Shown here: piece by piece, positions 44,851 to 52,901 of the stretch
How positions within the stretch are numbered: position 1 is the first letter of the stretch
How the letters are laid out: each line of letters starts with the position of its first letter
NCBI GenBank assembly: GCA_900544175.1
Contig: UQUN01000007.1
Span: 1 to 64,000 of the forward strand
Source: an uncultured Alistipes sp.
Lineage (GTDB): Bacteria; Bacteroidota; Bacteroidia; Bacteroidales; UBA932
DNA length: 64,000 nt
Direction: 5' to 3'
Translations under genes and position numbers: made by a program
The notes under the pieces: model-generated
Database searches by the model: none
Seen by the model: only the letters and a program-made list of their open reading frames with translations
Told to the model about the DNA's origin: nothing

Positions 44851-45842
44851 TTCTGCGAAGTGTTCTCCTCCAAAAGTATGCAGTCCACGTACCTCGGACT
44901 TATCTCCCATGATATTACACCATCCGGACACACTGTAAGCTCCGGTACCAGCTCAGAATCCATAGTCCTTATAAAATCAGCATAATCCACGGAAAGCACA
45001 AAATCCTCGGCAGAATAACGGGTGCTGCTGAACACCCTCCGGAAAGTCAGCTGCACAGTGGACGGAAGGACTATCATGTCCTTGCCGTCCGGGACTCCCG
45101 TAGCCGTAACAGGCAGGGTCATGGACTCCTCTATATAGCGAACTACATTCATGGAGTAATACACTGTGTTCTCGGAGAACTCCACACGCCGCACAGGTAC
45201 GATGCCGCAGACACCCTGTACCGGCCCGTCCACTCCGGTGCCGGTGATTGTCTCCGTCCATACTGAGTCAATCGTACCCAACAGGCCTGCATCACCGTAT
45301 ATTTCAATACTGTCAGGTCTCAGCCCTATATCTCCAACCAGCATATACTGGCTGTCAAAAGATACGGACGACTTAGGCACGACCGGTACCTTCTTGCTCG
45401 TAATCCGGGGGAAACTGAAATCCAGGGACTCAGTCACTATGAACTCCAGATCCACGTTAGAACCGAGAGCCTCCACTATGTTGCTCTTTATCTCCTCACA
45501 TCTAACATAGAAAACATCACCTTCCCTATATCGGATATTTGCGGGAGACGCCTGTACCCGCAGTGTCTTGCGCCGGCCTATCCGCTGCCTGAGAATATAA
45601 TAACCGTCCGAGCGTCCTCTTACAATGAGCACATTTTCCGACACCGAAGAACGCACCCTGCCCTCAAGCGAGGAATTGAGTTCCACATTGTATTCCAGAA
45701 AAACGGAATATTGGAGCGAAAGGCTGTGCAGCAGCCATATGATGAAAGCCAGCAGGATAGAAAGGAGCAGCAGAAGCAGCTCCTTTCTATCCTGCCACCG
45801 GCCTGATTTCTCACTTTCCGATATCCCGTTTCTGAAAGTCAT
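44847..45842 (-). CDS. YbbR-like domain protein (CdaR-type)
   Basis: This 331-aa protein has a single N-terminal membrane segment (LLLLLLSILLAFIIWLLHSL, about residues 21-42). Extracytoplasmic YbbR-like repeats follow, seen in ITSKKVPVVPKSSVSFD and LRPDSIEIYGDAGLLGTIDSVWTE. In Firmicutes such proteins regulate diadenylate cyclase; in Bacteroidetes the role is unclear. It is coupled to coaE by a 4-bp overlap and follows yajC by 14 bp. Confidence 0.85.
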   Translation of the reverse strand: MTFRNGISESEKSGRWQDRKELLLLLLSILLAFIIWLLHSLSLQYSVFLEYNVELNSSLEGRVRSSVSENVLIVRGRSDGYYILRQRIGRRKTLRVQASPANIRYREGDVFYVRCEEIKSNIVEALGSNVDLEFIVTESLDFSFPRITSKKVPVVPKSSVSFDSQYMLVGDIGLRPDSIEIYGDAGLLGTIDSVWTETITGTGVDGPVQGVCGIVPVRRVEFSENTVYYSMNVVRYIEESMTLPVTATGVPDGKDMIVLPSTVQLTFRRVFSSTRYSAEDFVLSVDYADFIRTMDSELVPELTVCPDGVISWEISPRYVDCILLEENTSQK

Positions 45843-45856
45843 TGACCGTATCTTCC

Positions 45857-46183
45857 TTATTTGTTCTGGATGTCAGTAATATCCTTTACAACGGAAGACT
45901 TGTCGACACGGATTTTCACATTGTTGTCAATCTCAATAATGAGAAACGTGTCCTTTACCTCAGATACGGTACCGTATATTCCGCCTACGGTAACAATCCT
46001 GTCACCTTTTTTAAGGGACTCTCTCCATTTGACAATTTCTTTCTGCTTCTTCTGCTGCGGCCTTACCATGAAGATATACATGACCACGAACATAAGGATT
46101 ATCACTATCAATAATCCATACTGCTGAAAGAAAGTAGGCTCGACCTGTGCCTGCGTCTCAAGCAAAACTGTAGTAAGATTCAT
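45857..46183 (-). CDS. yajC: preprotein translocase subunit YajC
   Basis: This 108-aa inner-membrane protein has one N-terminal transmembrane helix (YGLLIVIILMFVVMYIFMV). The family signature RPQQKKQKEIVKWRESLKKGDRIVTVGGIYG follows (shown here only to locate it; residues about 43-73). YajC associates with SecDF in protein export. It lies in the nusB-yajC-ybbR-coaE order typical of Bacteroidales. Confidence 0.94.
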   Translation of the reverse strand: MNLTTVLLETQAQVEPTFFQQYGLLIVIILMFVVMYIFMVRPQQKKQKEIVKWRESLKKGDRIVTVGGIYGTVSEVKDTFLIIEIDNNVKIRVDKSSVVKDITDIQNK

Positions 46184-46248
46184 TGTTTAATAATTAAATG
46201 TTTGAATATTTTGAAACAAAAATAATAAAAGTCCGGTTGTCTCCAACA

Positions 46249-47193
46249 TCAATTGTCAATCAGACCGCGCCCAGTCTTCACCACATCTCCTGAATCAACC
46301 ATCTTCCTCAGGATTCTGTCAAGCAGTCCGTTCACGAAAACCTTACTGTTTCTCGTACTGTAGAACTTTGATATATCCACATATTCATTGATTGTGACCT
46401 TGAGCGGTATGTTGGAAAAACGCACCGCCTCCGCAATTCCCTGAACAATGAGAACAAGATCCGTCGTCACGACTCTGTCCGGATCCCAGTTGCTGGTATT
46501 CTCCACCACGATATCCATATATCTGCGATAGTTCACCATTGCAGCCTTCAAAAGCTCGAATGCAAATTCCCTGTCATCATCCTTCAGGAACACCGATGGA
46601 AACGGCATTTCTCCCTGGGATCCGAGTACCTCGAGATTACGGATGACCGTATTGAGCACGTACTCGAGATCATCTATCCAGAAAAGGGACATATCCTCAA
46701 GGAACGACTCCAGCGTCTCGTTGTCTTCAAATTCCTCCGAAAATATCCGGATGAACAGACGGCAGTCCTCTGCCAGCGAACTGGTCTCTGACGCCATATA
46801 TTCCTTGAAATAATCTTTCTCGCTTATGGATGCGTACATCTTCTTAATGAAGAGCCCGAGGTCCTCTGTCCACATGAGGCCGTGATCCCCGCAGTACTTG
46901 AGAAAAGCCTTGTCCTGCTCCAGCCATGCAGAGACACCGTTCTCCACGAACTTGCGGTTGGGATTACTTTCCTCCAGCGTAGGATTGAATTTCTTGAGAC
47001 CCGTCTCTATCCTGGCTTCCGCGGCATTCCTGAGAGCCACGGCGGCATTGAGAATAAAATAATACAAGTGAAGAGTCTTCTCGCACGAATACTTCAGATT
47101 CTTCTCCGCTTCTATCAGAGAATCAGAGCCTGAAGCCACCACACTATAAAGAACTTTAAAGACTTTTATCCTTATCAAACGTCGATTGAGCAT
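46249..47193 (-). CDS. nusB: transcription antitermination protein NusB
   Basis: NusB binds boxA RNA with NusE to promote antitermination on rRNA operons. The 314-aa protein begins MLNRRLIRIKVFKVLYS, and the C-terminal half carries VTTDLVLIVQGIAEA and IPLKVTINEYVDISKFYSTRNSKVFVNGLLDR, the NusB core. The roughly 150-residue helical N-terminal extension is usual for Bacteroidetes NusB. It leads the minus-strand cluster from its own promoter at 47216-47223. Confidence 0.93.
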   Translation of the reverse strand: MLNRRLIRIKVFKVLYSVVASGSDSLIEAEKNLKYSCEKTLHLYYFILNAAVALRNAAEARIETGLKKFNPTLEESNPNRKFVENGVSAWLEQDKAFLKYCGDHGLMWTEDLGLFIKKMYASISEKDYFKEYMASETSSLAEDCRLFIRIFSEEFEDNETLESFLEDMSLFWIDDLEYVLNTVIRNLEVLGSQGEMPFPSVFLKDDDREFAFELLKAAMVNYRRYMDIVVENTSNWDPDRVVTTDLVLIVQGIAEAVRFSNIPLKVTINEYVDISKFYSTRNSKVFVNGLLDRILRKMVDSGDVVKTGRGLIDN

Positions 47194-47215
47194 ACAATAT
47201 TGTTAAAACATTTTG

Positions 47216-47223
47216 CAAATATA
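47216..47223 (-). promoter_or_regulatory. -7 box for nusB cluster
   Basis: The minus strand reads TATATTTG, a perfect -7 box, 22 bp before the nusB ATG. It lies back to back with the divergent promoter at 47246-47253. Confidence 0.6.
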
Positions 47224-47245
47224 AGCTCAACATGAGAAAAAACTC

Positions 47246-47253
47246 TATATTTG
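47246..47253 (+). promoter_or_regulatory. -7 box for the PUR-family gene
   Basis: TATATTTG (TAnnTTTG) lies 27 bp before the ATG at 47281. Confidence 0.6.
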
Positions 47254-47280
47254 TGTCAAATTTTGTAAAATTTAATAAAA

Positions 47281-47661
47281 ATGTACGCAGAAGATATTGA
47301 TAATTCAACAGCTATGGAACGCAGCGGAGATGATGTGTACTCAAAACCGGTGCGCGCGGGAAAAAGGACATACTTTTTCGATGTGAAAGCGACCAAAGGC
47401 AACGACTTTTATCTTACCATCACGGAAAGTAAGAGAAGAATAGAAAAAGACGGCCGGTTCGCATACGACAAACACAAGATATTCCTCTACAAAGAGGATT
47501 TCGAAAAATTCTCACAGGGACTTCAGGAAGTCATTGCCTACATCAAGGAGAGATGCCCCGTAGTCGAGAGAACGGAGGATGACAGCCGGCACAGTGATTA
47601 CAGCCACAAGGAGAGCGACGGCTCACAGCAGTTCTCCGATGTCAACTTCGAAGAGCTTTAA
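47281..47661 (+). CDS. PUR-family (DUF3276) nucleic-acid-binding protein
   Basis: This 126-aa protein has the PUR-alpha-like repeat: SKPVRAGKRTYFFDVKATKG, then FYLTITESKRR and HKIFLYKEDFEKFSQGL (residues about 20-90). A polar acidic tail follows. Members form Whirly-like beta-alpha dimers that bind single-stranded DNA or RNA. It is transcribed divergently from nusB. A perfect 11-bp hairpin (47666-47691) follows its stop. Confidence 0.9.
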   Translation: MYAEDIDNSTAMERSGDDVYSKPVRAGKRTYFFDVKATKGNDFYLTITESKRRIEKDGRFAYDKHKIFLYKEDFEKFSQGLQEVIAYIKERCPVVERTEDDSRHSDYSHKESDGSQQFSDVNFEEL

Positions 47662-47665
47662 CAGT

Positions 47666-47691
47666 CTGAGGACAGGCGAGCCTGTCCTCAG
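47666..47691. terminator. strong hairpin between convergent genes
   Basis: CTGAGGACAGG (47666-47676) and CCTGTCCTCAG (47681-47691) form a perfect 11-bp stem with a CGAG loop. It is centred between the PUR gene and the converging SDR gene. There is no long T-run on either strand, so it is a probable bidirectional transcript-end structure rather than a textbook terminator. Confidence 0.6.
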
Positions 47692-48443
47692 AACATATCC
47701 TTATAAGGTCTGAAAAAACGGCCTCCCCAATTCCACAGCGGAGAAGGTATCAGGCGCATTACAAATCCAAGAGCTGCCCAGCGTCCGTCTATCACCGCTG
47801 TTTTTCTATTACGCCCGATCGCACGTACAATCAGTGCAGCGGCCTTTTCTTTCCTTATGGTCATTGGAAAATGCCGACCATGTATAAAGTCAGTATCAAC
47901 AAACCCAGGCTTTATAACCGTAAACCGGACATTGACACCGCGTATAGCGGCAAGCTGCCTGAGCGATTGCGCATAAAAGGCCTCGAATCTCTTGGTTGCC
48001 GAGTATGCCGGACAGACACCGAGAGGCAGTATTGAAGCGACCGATGATATCACCGCCAGATGCCCTTTCCTGCCGCTTCCGGCCCAGTAATTGAACAGCC
48101 ATATGGCACAACGCACGAATCCCTTTGCATTCACATCCACCTGACCAAGCTCAAGCGAGGGTTCCAGGACAGTGTTGGTATGACCGTAACCTGACGAGTA
48201 CAGGCAGATGTCCACACCTCCCATCTCATCCACCAGTGCGGCAAGAGAATCTGCGGCGTCATCGGCCGAGACATCGAAAACCTTCATATGGACATCACTT
48301 CCTGCCCTCTCCACGATATCTTTGAGCAGGTTCTCCCGCCGGCCGGTCACACCGACTTTATGTCCTTGACTGATGTATATCTCGGCAACCGCTCTGCCTA
48401 TACCGGACGTGGCCCCTATCACTATTATATTCTTACTGTCCAT
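47688..48443 (-). CDS. short-chain dehydrogenase/reductase
   Basis: This 251-aa NAD(P)-dependent oxidoreductase of the classical SDR fold has the cofactor motif IGATSGIGRAVAE (about residues 8-20), the Ser region VISSVAS and the catalytic YSATK. The substrate is unknown. The C-terminus (VMRLIPSPLWNWGGRFFRPYKDMF) is hydrophobic and could touch the membrane. Its start overlaps the upstream TetR-type regulator by 11 bp, so expression is likely controlled by that regulator. Confidence 0.88.
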   Translation of the reverse strand: MDSKNIIVIGATSGIGRAVAEIYISQGHKVGVTGRRENLLKDIVERAGSDVHMKVFDVSADDAADSLAALVDEMGGVDICLYSSGYGHTNTVLEPSLELGQVDVNAKGFVRCAIWLFNYWAGSGRKGHLAVISSVASILPLGVCPAYSATKRFEAFYAQSLRQLAAIRGVNVRFTVIKPGFVDTDFIHGRHFPMTIRKEKAAALIVRAIGRNRKTAVIDGRWAALGFVMRLIPSPLWNWGGRFFRPYKDMF

Positions 48444-49191
48444 ATTTCCCCAGCATATTCACCAAATCCTCCTCCGATATCTCAAGAACATCGGATATCG
48501 TACCGGTGTCGATCCCTTTCTCCGCCATCCTACGGGCCGTCTCCACCGTGCGGCTGTCCGCATAACCGTCCTGCAGACAGGCAAACACCCTGCCGACTAT
48601 CCACCTGAGCAGTTTTGCGAAACCGGCCCGGCCGCTTTCCGTATTGAGGTCAATCCCACAGAAAGTGGATTTGTCCTTGTGCATATACAGATAGTATACT
48701 CCGGCAATCAGCAACGCCGTAATTCCACGTATGTCAATACCGGAATCCTTGAATATCTTGGAATAATAAACCAGAAGGGCCTCGTTTTCCATTTCCTTGA
48801 GTCCGGCAAGTCTTGAAGCAGCTTCCGAATCCGACTTCAGTTCCCAGGCAAGCACATCCCTTGTAAACTTTGATTCGTACAGCATTTTTGCCAGTTTCAA
48901 AACAGTCTGTATATAGTATTCTTCCGGTCCCTCCTTGTTTATATCCTTATACGGCAGCTTACCTGCAACCCAGAAATCCTTATCACTTATATACTCGTAT
49001 ATCAAGTCATCAATGGAAGTATACCTGTTGTAAAACACAGGACTCTCTATATTGGCCTCGGCCATAAGCATATTGGCCGTTATCTTCAACAGCCCCTCCC
49101 TCTCCACAAGTTTGTCCATGGCCGTCGAGATGGCATTCTCAACCTGTAAATTAGTTCTTCTTATTCTTTTCTTCTCTTTTTTTGCTTCCAT
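48433..49191 (-). CDS. TetR/AcrR-family transcriptional regulator
   Basis: This is a 252-aa regulator. The N-terminal HTH domain (about residues 12-60) reads NAISTAMDKLVEREGLLKITANMLMAEANI followed by VFYNRYTSIDDLI, the TetR pattern. The C-terminal ligand domain is not assigned. The ATG at 49191 (MEAKKEKK) is preferred over 49215 because the eight extra residues are not TetR-like. It overlaps the SDR gene by 11 bp and probably regulates it. Confidence 0.8.
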   Translation of the reverse strand: MEAKKEKKRIRRTNLQVENAISTAMDKLVEREGLLKITANMLMAEANIESPVFYNRYTSIDDLIYEYISDKDFWVAGKLPYKDINKEGPEEYYIQTVLKLAKMLYESKFTRDVLAWELKSDSEAASRLAGLKEMENEALLVYYSKIFKDSGIDIRGITALLIAGVYYLYMHKDKSTFCGIDLNTESGRAGFAKLLRWIVGRVFACLQDGYADSRTVETARRMAEKGIDTGTISDVLEISEEDLVNMLGKYGQ

Positions 49192-49257
49192 ATGCATCGA
49201 TTTTATACAGTACAAATATATAAACAGAATTCCACTGCTGCAAATTTATCCATATCC

Positions 49258-49461
49258 TCAAGCCGTCTTCCGATAGCTGAGAGCACGGCCCACGTGCCGA
49301 AGAAGGCATCAAACCCGAGCAGGGCGAGGAGCTGTGTGCCGAGGTCGGCCAGAGTGCTGCCCTGAAGGTAGACGCCGCGGAGCATCTCGATGAAGTAGCG
49401 GGGCGGGTTCAGCCATGTCAGGACCTGAGCCCAGCGGGGCATGGAGGATATGGGTGTGGGG
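49258..49461 (-). pseudogene. C-terminal remnant of an ABC-2 type permease
   Basis: A minus-strand frame encodes PTPISSMPRWAQVLTWLNPPRYFIEMLRGVYLQG (quoted to locate it, residues of the remnant's first half). This is the conserved last part of ABC-2 multidrug-type permeases, followed by a final transmembrane segment LLALLGFDAFFGTWAVLS. Everything before this is missing. A further frame slip near 49265 spoils the normal ending (SYRK then stop). It is joined in a different frame to the end of the EamA gene. Confidence 0.65.
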
Positions 49462-50359
49462 AGAAATTGACAATCCCCACCCCGAGGAAGACCAGCACCG
49501 CAGCCACTCCCTTGGCCCACGTCATCGTGTCCATGCCGGCGGCAAGGCTGATGCACATGGCCACCACCGGCTGCACGTAGGAGTACATGCACACTAACAT
49601 GGGCTTCAGGCGCTTCTGCCCTATGGGTATGAGGAAATAGGAGATGAAGGTCGCGCACACCACGACGAAGAGCACCTGCCACACGATGGCCGGGGTCATT
49701 GACTGGAAATCCGTCCGCAGCAGGCCGGGTGCGAACGGCAGGGCATACACGGTGGAAAATACGAACATCCACTTCATGAAGGTGATAACGCTGTATTTCC
49801 GGATAAGCGGCTTGAAAATGCCCACGTAGCAGGCAAAACTCAGGGTATTGACGAACATCAGCAACACTCCTACGAGGGTGGTCCTGTCCGCCCCTCCCGT
49901 AGAGCCGACCGAGTTCAGCACGATGAACAGCACCCCGGAGAAACTGACAGCCAGTCCGATAATCCCGTGAGCCGTAATCCGGTCCCTGAGCGCGATGGCC
50001 GCCACTATCATCGTCATCACCGGGGTCATCAGGCTCAGCACCGAGGCATCCACGGCGGTAATCATGGTTATCGCCTCCAAAAACGAGAACTGCGTCAGAA
50101 ACAACCCCAACATCGACGCCAGCGCAATCTTCCACAGGTCCCTCACCTCCACCCTCTCCTTGATGCGGGTCACCGTCGAGGCTATGCAGAAAAGCAGCAG
50201 AGCCCCGACCGAGCGCAGCAGGAACAGCGACATCGGCGACACATTGCCGTCATTGGCAATGTTCTTGCAGAAAATTATATTGAACCCGAATATTAGGTAA
50301 GCCGTAAAGCAGGCCAGATTCCCGGTCAATGTATCTGTATCTTTGGTTGCAGTTCTCAT
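49418..50359 (-). CDS. EamA/DMT-family transporter with a foreign C-terminus
   Basis: This is a 313-aa inner-membrane protein with about ten transmembrane segments in two EamA halves (ACFTAYLIFGFNIIFCKNI and TLVGVLLMFVNTLSFACYVGI start them). DMT exporters move small metabolites; the substrate is unknown. The normal body ends at GVGIVNFS. The last 12 residues (PHPYPPCPAGLR) are the ABC-2 permease remnant read in another frame, so the native tail was lost in a fusion near 49460. It is probably still functional, because only the extreme end is changed. Confidence 0.85.
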   Translation of the reverse strand: MRTATKDTDTLTGNLACFTAYLIFGFNIIFCKNIANDGNVSPMSLFLLRSVGALLLFCIASTVTRIKERVEVRDLWKIALASMLGLFLTQFSFLEAITMITAVDASVLSLMTPVMTMIVAAIALRDRITAHGIIGLAVSFSGVLFIVLNSVGSTGGADRTTLVGVLLMFVNTLSFACYVGIFKPLIRKYSVITFMKWMFVFSTVYALPFAPGLLRTDFQSMTPAIVWQVLFVVVCATFISYFLIPIGQKRLKPMLVCMYSYVQPVVAMCISLAAGMDTMTWAKGVAAVLVFLGVGIVNFSPHPYPPCPAGLRS

Positions 50360-50551
50360 CTCTCGCTATTGCTGAAAACGGCCGCAAAAATACATATACT
50401 CGCTCAATTGTAGACGGATTTCGAAAGAATCAATAGGTCTTTGCAACGGAATGCTGAGTACTGTAGAACAGCAAGGCGCGAGAGCATTAGAAAAATCTCA
50501 ACTTTTTACCGCAAAACGGCAAATACATTTCAGCAACTCACATTTTTGTGA

Positions 50552-50559
50552 TATATTTG
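50552..50559 (+). promoter_or_regulatory. -7 box for hicAB
   Basis: TATATTTG is a perfect -7 element, 27 bp before the hicA ATG at 50587. The left arm of the flanking inverted repeat (50564-50578) starts just after it, over the likely transcription start. Confidence 0.6.
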
Positions 50560-50563
50560 CATT

Positions 50564-50578
50564 GTCAAACAAAACATC
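50564..50578 (+). repeat. left arm of inverted repeat flanking hicAB
   Basis: GTCAAACAAAACATC is the exact reverse complement of 51201-51215. It lies between the -7 box and the hicA start codon. Confidence 0.75.
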
Positions 50579-50586
50579 TAAGTTCT

Positions 50587-50772
50587 ATGAAATGGAATGA
50601 ATTTGCGAAATTAGCAAGAAGCAGAGGGTGGTACTGCTACCGGAGCGGCGGCAACCACGACATTTACCGACATCCCGAGCGGAGCGGTTCCCTCGTAATA
50701 GAGCGGCACTGGTCTCAGGAAATAAGGCCCGGACTAATGAAAAGATTGATGAAACAGATAGGGGAAGAATGA
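50587..50772 (+). CDS. hicA: HicA-type mRNA interferase toxin
   Basis: This is a 61-aa toxin. The ATG at 50587 gives the canonical beginning MKWNEFAKLARSRGW; the longer frame from 50548 would start before the promoter. The dsRBD-like fold is seen in CYRSGGNHDIYRHPERSGSLVIERH, with the catalytic His in GGNHDIY. HicA cleaves mRNA and is neutralised by HicB. hicB starts 25 bp downstream. Confidence 0.88.
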   Translation: MKWNEFAKLARSRGWYCYRSGGNHDIYRHPERSGSLVIERHWSQEIRPGLMKRLMKQIGEE

Positions 50773-50797
50773 TTCCCATATCTAAGACAAAAAGGAT

Positions 50798-51202
50798 ATG
50801 AAAAAGACATTGGCTATTATTGAGAAAGACGAGAACGGATACGGCATTTATACCCCTGACCTGAAGGACACGGTCATTAGCGGTTCAGGGATGAGTGTAG
50901 AAGATGCAAAAGCAGACTTTCTGACCGCTTACAAAGAAGTCCTGAACAGCTACACCGAGAATGGGGAGGCAGTTCCTGACGAGCTGAAGGACCTGGCATT
51001 TGAGTACAAATATGACGTGTCGGCCTTCTTCAACCAGTTCGACTGTATCAACGCATCAAAGTTTGCGGCACTCGCCGGGATATCTCCGTCACTGATGAGA
51101 CATTACAAATCAGGCGACCAGTACATCTCTGAGAAGCAGCTGGAGAAGATTGAAAGAGCGGCCCACGAATTAGGCCGCAGGCTTCTGGCCATTTCCATGT
51201 GA
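50798..51202 (+). CDS. hicB: HicB-type antitoxin with C-terminal HTH
   Basis: This is a 134-aa antitoxin. The N-terminal partially degraded RNase H-like fold reads MKKTLAIIEKDENGYGIYTPDLKDTVISGSG, and the C-terminal HTH reads NASKFAALAGISPSLMRHYKSG. HicB binds HicA and represses the operon through its HTH domain. The stop codon overlaps the right arm of the inverted repeat (51201-51215). A terminator follows at 51235-51263. Confidence 0.88.
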   Translation: MKKTLAIIEKDENGYGIYTPDLKDTVISGSGMSVEDAKADFLTAYKEVLNSYTENGEAVPDELKDLAFEYKYDVSAFFNQFDCINASKFAALAGISPSLMRHYKSGDQYISEKQLEKIERAAHELGRRLLAISM

Positions 51203-51215
51203 TGTTTTGTTTGAC
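51201..51215 (-). repeat. right arm of inverted repeat flanking hicAB
   Basis: GATGTTTTGTTTGAC is a perfect 15-bp inverted copy of 50564-50578, and it begins within the hicB stop codon. Confidence 0.75.
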
Positions 51216-51234
51216 GACTTCATCTATGGATGCA

Positions 51235-51263
51235 GCCCCGGACAATCAAGCCCGGGGCTTTTT
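51235..51263 (+). terminator. rho-independent terminator after hicB
   Basis: GCCCCGG (51235-51241) pairs with CCGGGGC (51252-51258) and is followed directly by five T (51259-51263). Confidence 0.85.
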
Positions 51264-51361
51264 CAGTTCATGCTTTCATATGATCTGAAACTCATCATGG
51301 CGAGGACGAAGCTGAGCGAGATTATGTACATCTTCTTCGCTGCCTTAGCTTCATCCGTCAT
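51263..51361 (-). CDS. possible small protein or gene remnant
   Basis: A minus-strand frame from ATG 51361 encodes 32 residues (MTDEAKAAKKMYIISLSFV, then LAMMSFRSYESMN). The frame stays open about 30 codons further upstream without an ATG, with protein-like sequence DDDFERVIKGIEG. It may be the tail of a degraded gene with one membrane-like segment. No family is recognised and its stop overlaps the hicB terminator. Confidence 0.25.
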   Translation of the reverse strand: MTDEAKAAKKMYIISLSFVLAMMSFRSYESMN

Positions 51362-51363
51362 TC

Positions 51364-51764
51364 CCTCTATTCCCTTTATTACTCTCTCAAAATCATCATC
51401 CTCATTTACTCCCCCATTTACATCCTCATTGCCTTTCCCTACTATAAAGCAAGTTATTGAAAACTAAGGATATGGAATTATTAGCAGCAATCCATTGCGG
51501 GCTTCCAAAACCTAATCTTTGGCATTCTGATATCATGCGAAGTATTCCGCTTCCCACGATTTCCACATATTTGCGAATCAGACAACAATGGGCTATATCT
51601 GGGTTCCTACCGAGCCACCGAAGGATGAGGTTTCGACAAAGTATTAACCGTTATGCCCTCAGGTAAAGTTCCCGGATTGATAATTTCTAATCTGCCAGCA
51701 TACAATACTTTGGTAAATTTTTACCGAAGTATTGTACGAAATATGACAGCAAGGACACCAATTG
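51364..51764. other. intergenic stretch with a large hairpin, no supported gene
   Basis: Apart from the upstream part of the small frame described separately, no gene is supported. A 16-bp inverted repeat lies at 51701-51736 near the fic stop. A frame near 51590 ends GYIWVPTEPPKDEVSTKY and may be a degraded gene end, but it cannot be assigned. Confidence 0.4.
51701..51736. repeat. 16-bp inverted repeat downstream of fic
   Basis: TACAATACTTTGGTAA (51701-51716) and TTACCGAAGTATTGTA (51721-51736) pair with one T-G wobble around an ATTT loop. It lies 29 bp beyond the fic stop. It may be a transcript-end hairpin or an operator for a lost gene. Confidence 0.6.
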
Positions 51765-52844
51765 TTACTGCGTCACAAACACTCTCCAGCTGCCATCCTT
51801 CCCGCCTCGCTCAACGTATTTTTTCTTTATGAGTTGATCGAGCAGTTTCTGAATGGCAGCGATGCTGATGCCTGCGATTTCTTTCATATCGGCCAAAGTA
51901 AGTGTCGGTTCTGTTCGCATAGCATTCAGAATCTTTGTATAATTGGGGGTTCGGAATGCAATGCGCTCTCCATCATACCACCACACATTTTCATTCTTTT
52001 CGCTTACAAACAATACATCGTTATAAACCTCTGTCGCAACCAAATTATTGAAATATTTCAAAAATGGACGAATATCCTTAATCTCTGCGTGAGCCCCATC
52101 ACCAGGGACAGGACCGACTTCAAGATCGGCTTGATGCAGAGCCTCCAGATATTCACTCTTCTTGCGACTGCGAACAACGACCATCGGATAATTATGGCGA
52201 GCTAGAATAAAGTTTACCATCAGCCTAGCAATACGGCCATTCCCATCCTCAAAGGGATGAATGCGTATATAGCGGTAATGAAATAACGCTGCCAACTCCA
52301 CAGGAGAGAGTTTTCCTTCTTGCTCCGCCTTGTTATACCAATCCACCAAGTCTGCCATCAGGCCGGGTGTTTCTTCTGGCGAAGCATACTCAAACCTATC
52401 ACCGTATCGTGTAATGACACTATTGGGTCTTCTCTTATACTGACCAGCGTGTATTACATAACTTGTCTGCACGGTGCCGGGAAGATTTCGATATACAGTG
52501 TAGTCCTCACGAAGCAGAGTCTTGTGTAAAGTTCTGATAAAATTCTGAGTCAAAGGAGTTTCTTTCAATCTCGCTTCTTCAGTCATCATACGAAGGCCAA
52601 CGTTACTTGCTGCCATCTCCTGCACATCACGCACATCTGCCTCACCAATCACTTTACCAAAGAGCAACAAAATTTCCGTTTGACCATAGGTCAGTGTATT
52701 ACCCTCAATATGGTTGCTGTTGTAGTTGAAGTCCACTGTAAAACGACGGCTAAGCCTTTCTCTATCCTTATCGGATAACGGTTGCAACTCCTGCCACGCA
52801 GCCAATGCTTTCTTAATATTTAGGTATTTCATACGCCTGAGCAT
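51765..52844 (-). CDS. Fic-family AMP-transferase
   Basis: This 359-aa protein likely transfers AMP or a related group to target proteins. The Fic motif is complete: IHPFEDGNGRIARL (about residues 196-209). The inhibitory helix motif SNHIEGN lies near the N-terminus (about residues 42-48), so it is a self-inhibited class II Fic protein. A C-terminal winged-helix-like region (LADMKEIAGISIAAIQKLL) is present. An in-frame ATG four codons in (MKYLNIKK) is an equally good start. A palindrome at 52884-52901 lies upstream. Confidence 0.88.
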   Translation of the reverse strand: MLRRMKYLNIKKALAAWQELQPLSDKDRERLSRRFTVDFNYNSNHIEGNTLTYGQTEILLLFGKVIGEADVRDVQEMAASNVGLRMMTEEARLKETPLTQNFIRTLHKTLLREDYTVYRNLPGTVQTSYVIHAGQYKRRPNSVITRYGDRFEYASPEETPGLMADLVDWYNKAEQEGKLSPVELAALFHYRYIRIHPFEDGNGRIARLMVNFILARHNYPMVVVRSRKKSEYLEALHQADLEVGPVPGDGAHAEIKDIRPFLKYFNNLVATEVYNDVLFVSEKNENVWWYDGERIAFRTPNYTKILNAMRTEPTLTLADMKEIAGISIAAIQKLLDQLIKKKYVERGGKDGSWRVFVTQ

Positions 52845-52883
52845 TTATTATCAACGATGCGAATATACAAAAAGTTTTAATAT

Positions 52884-52901
52884 GGTTGTACAGATACAAC
52901 C
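52884..52901. promoter_or_regulatory. operator-like palindrome upstream of fic
   Basis: GGTTGTA (52884-52890) and TACAACC (52895-52901) form a perfect 7-bp inverted repeat with a CAGA spacer, 40 bp upstream of the fic start. A TATATTCG box (one mismatch to TAnnTTTG) lies between them on the minus strand near 52863-52870. A repressor, perhaps the Fic protein's own winged-helix region, could bind here. Confidence 0.45.

Noticed and set aside
49203..50135. 310-codon minus-strand frame overlapping the EamA gene
   Set aside because: Most of it is a shadow of the EamA frame; only the last 80 or so codons are real sequence from an ABC-2 permease, annotated as a remnant instead.
51457..51666. 69-codon plus-strand open frame as a gene
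   Set aside because: There is no recognisable domain or promoter, its sequence is not protein-like, and the region looks degraded.
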